Of a stretch of 64,000 bases of DNA, positions 24,730 through 34,966 are shown one piece after another (position 1 is the stretch's first letter; each line of letters opens with the position of its first letter). The stretch is from Verticillium longisporum. Its lineage: Eukaryota; Ascomycota; Sordariomycetes; Glomerellales; Plectosphaerellaceae. Under the pieces are notes generated by a model. It was not told where the DNA came from. It was given only the letters and a program-made list of their open reading frames with translations, and searched no databases. Where the stretch lies: positions 1,178,001 through 1,242,000 of the forward strand of contig JAETXT010000015.1 of NCBI GenBank assembly GCA_019188255.1. The letters are read 5' to 3'. Made by a program: the position numbers and the translations under genes.

Positions 24730-25920
24730 GGTTGCGGTTGAAGTCCGATGGACAAGAAATGGGCTTTCGCTTGCGATGAGGGATATAAATTGCTTGAGGT
24801 TCCGAGGTTGTCGGTCAAGCGCGTCGAGTTGATGTGTGGTGTTGAGGTTGATGAGCGAGGCTCCAGGCAGTGCTTCCGTCGCAATCCTGAGCTTTGGGAG
24901 CTACATGTAAGCTAAGGTGCCTTGGGTACCTACTGTACATGTACCCTAAGGGCCGTAGGTACTTACTGTACATGTACCCCAAGGTGCTTAGCTACTTACT
25001 GTACATGTACCCCGCCTGCCTCTGTGACCGATCCACCATCATTGGCCTGGGGTTCTTCTGATTGGGGTCAGCCAACATGGAAGATGGGTGCTTCAGAACC
25101 ACGCGTCCTTCTGCCTGAATCATTGCGTGTTCCCATGGTTGGCCGTTGATTTTCAAGTCTCCCTTTGCATCAATGATGAACATGGTGTCATGGTTGTGGC
25201 TGGTGTTGAGTGCACGATGGACGAAGGGGCCAGCGATCCGAGAACCAAGATCCCCAGCTATAGGTGTTGAGAGCTCCTTACAGCCTAGAAGCATGCACCG
25301 CTGTGCTCGTGTGATCAACGGCCATGTATCAATTGGCGAGGGGGCCATCCGCTTGACTAGTAATGCCCACACAATTCAGATACACCCCCAAAGTCTCTAC
25401 AAGCACTTGCATTTTAACAGTAGTGCAAGGTTCTGGGGGTTTGCTGACAGAGTAAACGGTTATCTCTAGGCCTGTCTCTTCATCCTGGGGCCCAGGCAAT
25501 GACGGGGTACGGGCTAATTCACGTGCTCGTCAGCCAAACGTGTGCTCTTTAGACAGATCCAATAATTACTCACCTGCCTTACAGGTGCCTTACAGGGGAC
25601 ATGACTGCTCAAATGCCTGTGCACCGCCAGATCTGATCGTCCGACGGGCCCTTCAGGGCATGTTCCCGTCGCCGACTGACATCATGGCGCCAGGGTCTTG
25701 CGCCATGGTCGGATATAATGGGGTGCCGCCGCTCCCAGGACCCCCAATCTTAACCCCGAAACTAGACTGTATCATGAGAGCGGAACTGCCGGCGGTCGTC
25801 CAGCACTTCAACTCATCCCTCGACATTTCCCGAGCAGCAGCCTTCGAACGAGCCCCTCACCATCAAAGACCATCAAACAACTGCGATCCTTGTGTACAAC
25901 TCGGCCAGAACTCCGCCACA
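24730..25920. other. Divergent intergenic region with 33-bp tandem repeat
   Basis: About 1.2 kb between the RING gene and the broken FMP52-like gene. It contains a three-copy tandem repeat (separate entry). A minus-strand ORF at 24992-25372 is open for 126 codons but has no recognised domain and partly overlaps the repeat, so I do not call it a gene. Confidence 0.5.
24931..25013. repeat. 33-bp tandem repeat, three copies
   Basis: Copies start at 24931, 24964 and 24997. Each begins TACTGTACATGTACCC and thus carries the perfect palindrome GTACATGTAC. The remaining half of each unit is variable (AAGG..GTA/CTTAGCTACT). The array lies about 200 bp upstream of the RING gene ATG. Confidence 0.92.
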
Positions 25921-26503
25921 ATGTCTGCCCCCTTCACCTCCGCCGCCGTCATCGGCAGCACCGGCCTCGTCGGCTCCCAGATCCTCGCCACGCTCCTCAC
26001 GACCACGAGCATCAAGACGACGACCATCTCCCGCCGCGCGCCCCCCAATCCCACCGGCACGCCCAACCTCAACGCCATCGTCGAGCCCGACACGACCGCC
26101 TGGGCCGCCAAGCTCACCGCCGTCACGCCGACGCCGCACACCGTCCTCTCCGGCCCCCTACAGCAAGATGAAGATTGGCGTCGAGGACGCCCTGCGCGAC
26201 GCCGGCTTCGACCACGCCGTCGTCGTGCGGCCCGGCGCCATCCTCGGCACCCGCGAGACGCCCCAGACCGGCGGCCGCCTCCTCAACGCCGCCGTGCGGT
26301 CGCTGAGCTTCTTCGGCCAGGGCGTGCAGGATGCCGTTGGCCAGGAGCACGACGTCATCGCCCGCGCTGCTGTCCGCGCCGCCCAGATCGCCGCCGAGGG
26401 CGGCGCGCCCGACAAGTACTGGGTCCTCGAGTCGGCAGATATCGTGCGGCTTGGCCGCACCGAGTGGAAGGACCCGGCCGAGAAGCCTGCTGCCACTGCT
26501 TAA
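25921..26503 (+). pseudogene. FMP52-like NAD(P)-binding protein with internal deletion
   Basis: The ATG at 25921 opens a clear FMP52-family N-terminus, MSAPFTSAAVIGSTGLVGSQ, with the GSTGLVGS nucleotide-binding loop, followed by TISRRAPP and a stretch ending TPHTVLSGP at about residue 79. The next family block, YSKMKIGVEDALRDAGFDHA, starts at about 26160 but in a different frame and runs to the stop at 26503, with VVVRPGAILG and WVLESADIVRLG. The usual central 50 or so residues (the GTTR..ISSSGA region that completes the fold) are absent. If translated from 25921, the product would run into an arginine-rich off-frame tail to 26574. FMP52 is a mitochondrial outer-membrane-associated protein of unclear function. 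I see no intron that would restore the frame, so the locus looks disrupted. Confidence 0.75.
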
Positions 26504-27977
26504 GGGCACGGAGCGGCTCGAGGGCACGGAGCGACTGTCTCTTCTTTTTCGGACACTGGTTGTGTTTCGGTTGACTGATCTTTCTTATTCCTTGCGCGAG
26601 ATACCAATCATTACCCCTATTGCATGTTGTTGAACAGTCAAATACTGTTCTGGGAGATCAGCATGACACGTGATTCATCCGAGGGCGTTAATTCACGAGC
26701 ATTGCCTTGTGGTTCATGCATGCAGCTCGCTTTTCCTAAGCTTCCCTCCATTCGAGCTCCGAATGATCGTCGCCGTGGTAGATGAAGTCCATCCCGTGTT
26801 GAGAACCGACATGAAGTGCGTTGCGAAGCTTGAACGCGACTGACCCGTCTGACTAGATGAGTATCGAAAGGATATTCCATCCAGGATGAAGCGGATTGTA
26901 CCGTCATCGGATTAGTGGCAGTTGACCACCGGTTGCTGTTCAACATCGTACATCGAGCTTCGTTGTCGATAGAAGAGCCAGGGCAAGAGCTTAGGAGTTG
27001 CCCGAGGCGAAAGTAAACCCGCCCTGGCAAGCTTGGAGTGCCAAAAACTGCATATGGTTCGAAGCAGTGGCCACTGTCACGGATCAGTCAGTTCAAGCTA
27101 GCTGTTAATGCCCCGGGACATCTTACAGTGATGGACATCAGGATGAAAACGTATAGGAAGATGAGAACCAAAAAGAATGTTTGGTTTACTGAAAGTGCCA
27201 TGATGCTTATTAAGAACAACGCACCAAAGTAATGATGGCCAATTGCGTCTCACCGGCGGGTTGGCAAACGAGACATTACCAGCTTCTTTGCTCCCCTTGA
27301 GGCACAAAAACGCATAAATGACAAAAAGAAAGCAGACACACGAGACCTGCTGACAGCCTGTTTTATGTTCAAATGGACAAGCCTCATTATCTGCTAAGTG
27401 GTTGCCAATGGTCAGCTCGCTTCTTGCTGGCACCAATCGTAGCGATCAAGTGCTTACACCTTGTCGTCGCTGAGTGAGAGCATGTGATCCAGGCCAATCT
27501 CAAGCCGCTCAGTTATGGCATCTTGTGTACCAAGAATTGATGCTTAATTTGACTAGATCAGATCATTTCAATCAAGATAGCTTATGTTGATCATCATCAA
27601 CGGCCATGGAAAATAGATGCTCTTGCTGGCCTCGCCCTTCAACAGATGCGCATCCCGATGCGAATGACGTCATCGGGTTAGGGTTAGCTATCAGCTTCGC
27701 ATTAGTCAGATGTGCCCCTCCTTCGACCAGCCCGACCCCTCCACGGCATAAGAGTCTCACTCTCCAAATCTCATCCTACGATAGCCTCATCTTTCGCCCC
27801 TCCATCACATCCACAGGCCGGTCCTCGTCTGCCTTACGCCTCAAACCGACCCCGAGACACTCAGTCCCACGCAACACCAGTCTCACCACTCGGGGGTTAC
27901 GAAAACGCCTCCTGCCTTACTTCTCGGACATTCCTGTACCACTCATCGCTGCCGACCCTCATCAACACCTCATCATC
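26504..27977. other. Intergenic region upstream of riboflavin kinase
   Basis: About 1.5 kb. It holds the putative riboflavin kinase promoter. At 27675-27687 the sequence GGGTTAGGGTTAG contains two adjacent telomere-type TTAGGG-like units. From 27606 to the riboflavin kinase ATG, the frame is open and in phase with that gene. No independent gene is supported. Confidence 0.5.
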
Positions 27978-28743
27978 ATGACAGACACAGGCGTCACGGA
28001 AGGGCGTCCTCGCATCGTAGGTCCCGATGGAGGCCCAGAGGCTCCCTACCCCCTCAAGATGGAGGGCAAGGTCATCTCCGGCTTTGGCCGCGGCTCGAAA
28101 GAGGTCAGTCTCGTCTCAGCTCACTATACCCATCCCCTCTCTCGCCACAAACGCCCTTCAAACCCCCCCTTCACTTCAAAACACCAAGAAAAGAGACCCG
28201 AAAACTGACACGCCACAGCTCGGCATCCCCACCGCCAACCTCCCCGTCGACGCATCCGTGACCCCCTGGATCGAAACGTTCGCCTCGGGCGTCTACTTTG
28301 GCTGGGCCTCGATCGCCCTGCCCGCGGACCACCCCAACCGCCCCAGCCCAGGCCCAGGCGCAGACGCAAACGCAAACGCAAACGCGCCGCTGGCCCCCCT
28401 GCTGTACCCGATGGTCATGTCCATCGGCTACAACCCGTTCTACAAAAACACGGTGCGGTCGGCCGAGGTGCACGTGCTGCACCCGTTCGCCGCCGACTTT
28501 TACGACGCCCACATGCGCCTCCTCCTGCTCGGCTTCGTCCGCGAGGAGAAGGACTACAAGTCCCTCGAGGCCCTCGTCGAGGACATTCGCTTCGACTGCG
28601 ACGTCGCGCGCGAGAGCCTGAGGCGGAGCGCCTGGTGTCCGCCGCGCGAGGACGTGCTGCGCAGCGGCGAGGGGGCCGAGGCGCGGCTGGGTGACGGCGA
28701 GGGCACGCTCGACGTGTCGTGGCTGCTGCGTGCTCTGGAGTGA
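27978..28743 (+). CDS. FMN1: Riboflavin kinase (flavokinase)
   Basis: Catalyses ATP + riboflavin to FMN + ADP, the first step to flavin cofactors. Exon 1 is 27978-28103 and exon 2 is 28219-28743 (115-bp intron); the product is 216 aa. The start MTDTGVTEG was chosen because fungal homologues begin shortly before the RPRIVGPDGGPEAPYPL block. Family motifs are visible: KVISGFGRGSKELGIPTANL spans the intron and carries the nucleotide-binding G-x-GR-G-S and the PTAN motif; later come GVYFGWA, MVMSIGYNPFY and KTVRSAEVHVLH, with the catalytic Glu in SAEVHV. An insert rich in Asn/Ala (GADANANANAPLAP) sits in a loop and is encoded by a GCAAAC-type repeat. The C-terminus is somewhat longer than in yeast. 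The open frame extends 124 codons upstream. Confidence 0.94.
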
Positions 28744-29224
28744 GAGGGCGGTACTCGCTGGCCCCCTGTGTCGGGGGCTGGTGGAAAGCTAGAGCTAGAA
28801 GGGAGGGGGCGTTTGCCAGATGGGGGCCATGCGAGCATCAGCACCTACGTACGAGCGACGAAGAAAGATGATGTGCACCCGGTTTCATGGAAACATGTAG
28901 ACTTCGTATAGACATGAGAAACGATAAACATGCCTGCCTACACACCATGTACGCCCTTGCGACCCAGTGTCCAAAATCGAAGCCATCCCCTTCCCTCTTC
29001 CCTCCCCGTCACATACGCATCACACCGGAGCCAAAAAAGGCAACATCTGAAAGAAAAAGAAACACTGCTTCTTCTCATCTGGAGAAGGATGAAACTGTAG
29101 AGAATAAAAATCCCGGGCATGCGCCCAACTTGTCCCAAACGCCGCCCGTACCTGAATGCCCTGGTATGTCCCCGGCCTGATGACCCCCTTCATACTTTTT
29201 TTGTTTTGGGATTGAACCCCCCAT
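28744..29224. other. Convergent intergenic region
   Basis: 481 bp between the riboflavin kinase and AcuK-type 3' ends. It is A-rich near 29030-29110 and carries T/A runs near 29200, consistent with 3' UTRs and polyadenylation signals. No gene is seen. Confidence 0.55.
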
Positions 29225-31507
29225 CTAAACAGCAAGTTGGTGCGGTTCCTGGTTGCGCGAATAGCATGGCAAAAACTGCACGTCTAGTCAGTACGAGGAC
29301 GCCGACAGTCTCGGAGCAGGGCCGAGTAACTCACATTCATAACGATAAGCATGGGAATATCAAAGACATCGCGTTTGATGGTCCAGCAATAGCGACAGTT
29401 GACCTTGCCGTCCTTCTCAATCTTGGAGATGCCGTGTTCACCGTCGATACGAATGACGCGGCTGCTGAGGATGCTCTTCCTTGGGTCTCGTTGTGGCGTG
29501 ACCTCCATGGCAGCGGCAGCCTCGGCAGCCTCTTTGGTCCGGTATTTGAGTGCTTGGCATGTCTTGTAGACCTTGCCTCGGCTGTCGCCAAATGCAAGGT
29601 GGGAGAAGTCCTCGTAAAACTCAATGACACTGTCGTCGTCGAGAATCTCGGCGATGAAGACTGGCTGCTTGCGACTCCCTTCCGTCTCGACAGAGTCCAG
29701 CGTTGCGGCGGACAGCTTCGGCGTCGCCAAGCCAGCACGACCCGTGTTGGCGCCGCTTGCAGTGGTAGAAGCAGCACCGCCAGTATTGACGTTCAAGTTG
29801 GGTTCGTTGCCGAGCAGGACGTCCTTGGTCCATCCTGTCAAGGCGGTGAACTCCTTGTTCGCGGCCGCAATTTCGCCCGTCCGGCGACACACTATGGTAG
29901 GCGCCGAGCACTGGTGCATATAGTCTTCGTATTCGAACAGGGTCCTTTGGAAACACTTCTCCATGAAGACGAGATCCTGTTGATTCAGGTTCCGCGTGCA
30001 GGAGATAAACGAAGGCCGGATGCTGGCCAGTGCCTTGGCAATCCTTAGCGTCTTGTTGGCAGAGAATCTCTTCTGAAGGAAAGCGATGAGAGCGTGGAAC
30101 CCGGCCAGGTACTGATAGGGCTCCTTAACCGACTCGTATATCCACGATGGATCTCTCTGCCTCTTTCCCAGGATCGATTGGGGCCCGCCTTTCTGCGCCG
30201 CACTGGGCTTGCTCTTGTGACGGCCTCCGACACCTGTCAGGGATTGGTTACCGCCCAGGCCGCCGAAATTGCCGCTCGGTGAGCCCTCAAAATTGAAATT
30301 GGTCGGTTGTGGACTCGCCGTCGTCTCGGTGCTGGGACTATGCAGACTGTTTGGGCCGGCAGCGATAGCATATGCGTGGGGCAAGCCATGTTGGAGATTG
30401 CCCTGCTGATACAGGCCGCTTGAAGGGTGATCGAGGTTCAAGAATTCGCTCCCTATGCCATCATAGGACTGACCAAACTGGCCGTTGCCGTTGCCAAAGA
30501 CACCAGCGGATCCAAAATTGATGTCGCCGCTGCTGGGTCCTGAAAGAGAAGGGTCGCGCGGTGGAGTCTCCCCAGCCCCAGAGGACATGTGGCCCAGCAT
30601 GCCAAACTCCATGGCACCATACTGGCTGCCGAAGTTGAGGCCTTCCAAGTCAAAGTTGAAGATGGCGGGGTTGCTGGGGTCGAAGAGTGTATTAAAACTC
30701 AATGGATCCCCGGAGATCTGAGGCGAGATCATGCCTCCCATCGTATTAGGTCGCTGGTTATTGGTGGCTGGCTGAGGGAATGGAGGCGAGACTGGTGACG
30801 GCTGCGGGAAAGTGAGTCCCTCGGGAAGGCCCACGGGTGTCTGCGAACCAGAGTACACCGGGAACGTGGTCGAGGCGGTACTTTGGGAAAAGTAGGTGCT
30901 CCCGGTTGTGGAGGCCGTCTCTGAAGCATTGCTGTGCTGTCGTTGACCGTTTGGACGGGCCGGCGTTGGGTTCGGGTTGTAATTGGGGCCCAGAACAGGT
31001 CGCAAGGCTTCAGGAGGTGCATCGTGGAGATATTTCGCCTTTTTGCGTACGCCGTCCTGGCAGGCATCGGCCAGGCCACGCTTGATGCATCGTTGACATG
31101 GTCGTTCATCTCCTGTAGGGAACGTCAGTCAGAGCTGGTCCGTGGGCACATCTGCCCCGAGCGCAACCCCGCCATGCCGGCTGCCGCTGTCACCAAGGCG
31201 AGCAGGACGGATCACACAAGACCCGCGAGTCACACCGAAGAGGATCAGATTCTGGCAAAAGCTTACCGCACGTCAAATGAGCTCGCTGGCAAGCATAGCA
31301 TGCTCTCCTGGCCTTCTTCCGCCGTGGGCGCAAGGGGTCTTTAGGGTCATACTTCTTCTTGACCTCGCCATTGTTGTCGGTAGAGTCGTTTGTCTCGGCC
31401 ATCTTGTCGTCTTCGTCTTTCACAGCAAGATCGTCTTCGTACTCGTGCTCATTGTCCGACATGGCATCCGAGACCTCGGCCCCGTTCTCCTCCAGTTCGT
31501 CCGGCAT
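29225..31507 (-). CDS. acuK: AcuK/ERT1-type Zn2Cys6 activator of gluconeogenesis
   Basis: Zn2Cys6 transcription factor of the AcuK/Ert1 family, which activates gluconeogenic genes such as PEP carboxykinase and fructose-1,6-bisphosphatase during growth on acetate or other non-sugar carbon. Exons are 31267-31507, 29335-31112 and 29225-29275; the product is 689 aa. The zinc cluster runs over residues 70-98 ([11 protein letters not shown], then [13 protein letters not shown]) and crosses intron 1. It is followed by the family signature [15 protein letters not shown] long Ser/Gly/Pro-rich middle leads to the PAS-like region around [20 protein letters not shown] and [19 protein letters not shown]. 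The third, 17-codon exon supplies the conserved end: PMLIVMN joins to FLPCYS. Intron 2 is 59 bp. The N-terminus is acidic. Confidence 0.92.
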
Positions 31508-34500
31508 AGTGACGAAGGTTTATATACAGCCTACACGCTGGTGGGAGCGACAGGTTGGTGGCGTGGCGCGCGGGAGGTGTACGAGATGACGGCACGGCTA
31601 TGCGAGCCCTCGACCGGGATGGCCCTGTCCTGGGCGGCAGCGCCAGGCTCTTGGCTTGGTGTCTCGTCCAGGAGCTGTGGTGTAAGGGGAAAGAGTATGG
31701 TCAATCGTCCTGCAGGGCAGCGCTTTAGGTGGTACACGACAGGGTATAGTTTCCTCGCAGCGACACACAGACAAAATAGCCCCGACCAGCGATATATCGT
31801 TTCCCCTCGTTGCGCTTGGGTGGGATGGGCCCTTGCGGCGCCCAAAGAGTCTTTGAGAGGTAATCGTGGACAAATAGGAGGTCGCGCGGGAGCTGTGTCA
31901 CGCCGCCGCCGCAAATTGAGGCTCGAACGTAGGAAGGCGTAGAGGCGATGCCGCGTGTCGTTGTTTTGCTGCTAGAAGAGGGGGCGTGCTCCTAGTGTAC
32001 GTCTGGCTTTCCAATGTAGGTAGGTAGGTTGTGCCAACGGTGGATCAGTCAGGCACGACGATAGGCAGGCCTCGTATCGTTCACAAGCAAGGCTTGCCAA
32101 TGGAGCTGCGACGGAGGGTGGGAGGAGGCGTTCCTGGTGTAACGAAATCGTCGACGGCGCAAAGACTGGGTCGCTGAGATGGCAGTGACCAGTCAAAGAT
32201 CGTAGAGAGAGGAGAGAGAGGGGGACGGGGGAGGGGGAGCTCGCGTCGTGGCTTTCCCAAGGACGTCGCGGACCTCGAGGGAGGGGCGGATGAAGCACCG
32301 TCAGGGACAGAGGCCACGGCGTGGATGTCTAGGTGTCGCTCGCTGGCCGGCAAACTTGTGACAGAGGCTGGGGTTCGAGCTCGGGATCGTGGATAGCCGG
32401 CTGTGGGCGTCGATGAGGGTAGCGTCGATGGCAGCGGCAAAGAGGGGAGGAGGGATGCAGGTCGTCGGCAGCTACCCGTCGGGGTCTATTGCGAGTGGTA
32501 AACACGCATTGACATGCAACACAAGGTCGGCGACCAAAAGAAGGCCGAAGTTGGGTATCGAGTCGATTTCCTCGATGGGGGGATGAGGGCAATTGGCTTC
32601 GTAAGGGCGCAACAAGACGAGGTCACACGTGGAGGAGAGGAGGGCGCGAGGGTTGTCGAGGGCGTTGGGTGAGGCGTGGGTGTTGCGACAGGCCCATTGA
32701 CGCGGGGCTGAGAGAGCGCAAATAGGTGTCGGGTTTGGCGTCTTCGGTGTTGATGTAGCGAGGAGATCGCTATGGCAAGGGAGCTCCGGGTCGATTGTCT
32801 GCGGCGACGTTGGGTCGGTCGTGAGTTTGTCAACCTCGGTCTGCGTTCAGTTGACACGAGTGAGCGCACACGTGTTTGAAGTAGGTGTGTAGGTATGTAC
32901 CTCAGACGCAGCGACAAGAGTGTTTTGGCGAGGCTCTGAGTGGTTGACTGAAGAGCTGTCGTGTGTGTTGTGACCCGACGGAGAAATAAGCTGCGACTGG
33001 AATACTAGGGGAGGCATCGGACCTGCCTACCTTGCGTACAGTACCTACTAGGCTCCTAGTATTGGTTGGTCTGGTGTGGTGCTTGTCTCTCCAGCACTCG
33101 TGGCTGCGTTCCATTGCCCTTGGGATTGGGGCATGGTCAAAGATTTGCGCTGCGGGGTTCGTCAAAGGGTGGGTCGGTTGGGCATTGCTCTCGCATTGGA
33201 GAAGAATAGGTGGCGCATGATTGGCCGCGCGCAGCTGATGGTTGCACCAACTGCTAGTCAGTCAGTAATGGTCTGGCTTGTTTGGTCGCTAGAAAGGCTC
33301 CGGCCCTGAGGGAGAACTTGGGGTTGGAGGAGGACCCCGTAACCGAGGTCACAAGACCAATGAGATGCGCGTCCATCCCAGGGCTGAGAGTCTCCGTCCG
33401 TTCTTTGCTTCAGGCACCATGTCGCTAACTAGGCTTCAGGGTTCAGGCGGACAGGCGATGAGGGGTGATCAAATAGGCCTCGTGATCAATGCAGAAGGAA
33501 GACTCGGATTCACGAGATTTGGGGTGCGAGGCTCGGCTCGAAACACACACTTCAACTGGCAGCTGCAATCCACGGACCGGCGGCCCAGGAACGGGTCTCA
33601 GACCAACATGTCTCCTGCCCTGTCTTGCTGATCCTGTCTTGCGTGACTGGCAGGTGATCGAGCCGGCAAGGACGAGAGACAGTACCGATTTCCTCATCAC
33701 GCAATTATAATTAGGTACCTAGGTACCTAGACACAGGCAAGTGCCTACCTGCCTGCTACCATATCATGCCTTTATTACAGGAGGCAGGCAAGGATCCGTG
33801 GGGCAGCTGCGACTGTGGCTGTGATTCATACGGGAAGCAGCAACGGCATCATCATGTCCCCCTGCCTGTGCCTGGTCTTTGGCTCGATGGCCATTCTTAT
33901 CAACGGCTGCGCGCCGTCATGTTGATTCAGACATGCATGATTCAGTCGGATTTGCTTGTTTGCTGTTCCAGCCTCAACCTGCGACGACGACGACGACGAC
34001 AACGACTCGATTTCTTTACGGCTTTTACGAGCTCACTACATTGTTGTGCAGTCATCCGCTACTCGTCTGGGACCTCACTCGATGGCACTTCATGCCAACT
34101 CCCCAAGAAACATCTCACTCCCCCCTTTGTACCATGCAAAACTCTGTGCAATAAACATACCATCACGCTGGCTTGGCACCCCTCAGCCACACTCATCACA
34201 CCTCACCTCGCACCACGGATCATTGTCACCTGCATGAGATTTGCTAACATGGGCCTTAATTGTTTCAACCCGGGAACCGAGGCTTACAACAAACCACTGA
34301 CCTGCTGCCAAGTGATCTTGCGCCTACCAAGGCTTGCCAGGTAACTCTGTTGGATACGATTGCTCACTCCATGCTGACATGTAACACAGAGTGCTAGCAG
34401 GACGGTTGTCATCTTCTCACTGGCCGGCTCACGCGTCGACGCGTCTTAATCGTTTCAGGCCCAGCCTCGCCTCGATGCCGGCATGGCGATTGGGCCATCG

Positions 34501-34966
34501 AAAATAGAGACTTCTGTTGCGTCACCTCCCAGGCTTTGGAGTAGCCCATGCGGCAGGCATCCTTCGCTGGCCTTCCCAGCTCCCACGATCCCATCGCCAC
34601 AACCATGTCGTGGGTTCGAATGCGACACCTCTTCTCTTCCTTTGCTCCGATCATCGTCGCATTGTCGTAGGCGTGGCTCAGGAACACGGGTCTGGGCAAC
34701 ACAAAGCTAGCCCTGAACCAAGGCCAGCCGCGAGCGCCTCGACACGGGTCGACACTAGTGCGTCGGCATCTGGCGTGCACACGCCTCGATCACCCGCAGG
34801 CCGAGTAGCTTGTGCTACGATGGTGCCTGATCCGACGAAGAGGCGCCTGTCGCCTCGTCGCCACTGGGCTTATGCACGCGGTCGGGCACCTAGGGTGGCT
34901 TTCCAAGGTCTCAACGACCCCTGGAGACCGATTTGAGCACTTGGCTGTCGTTCCTTGCTCACATAT
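31508..34966. other. Long intergenic region, AcuK promoter and MFS 3' side
   Basis: About 3.5 kb with both flanking genes on the minus strand, so most of it is upstream of the AcuK-type gene. It is pyrimidine/purine-skewed at 32200-32900 and has AGGTACCT-type motifs near 33035-33060 and 33711-33730. A GGTTCGAA at 34612 resembles a tRNA B box, but no cloverleaf can be drawn. No gene is supported; nutrient-regulated factors often have such long leaders. Confidence 0.5.

Noticed and set aside
23252..24832. 526-codon plus-strand ORF across the mitochondrial protein and RING genes
   Set aside because: It overlaps two better supported genes in the wrong frame or strand and is a low-complexity Arg/Gly/Val product.
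24992..25372. 126-codon minus-strand ORF upstream of the FMP52-like gene
   Set aside because: No recognised domain, no intron evidence, and it overlaps the 33-bp repeat; it could be chance.
29119..30048. 309-codon plus-strand ORF opposite the AcuK-type gene
   Set aside because: Antisense shadow; the minus strand carries the conserved PAS-like and zinc cluster protein.
34612..34622. GGTTCGAATGC, a tRNA B-box-like string
   Set aside because: No matching A box or acceptor and anticodon stems can be folded at the right distance.
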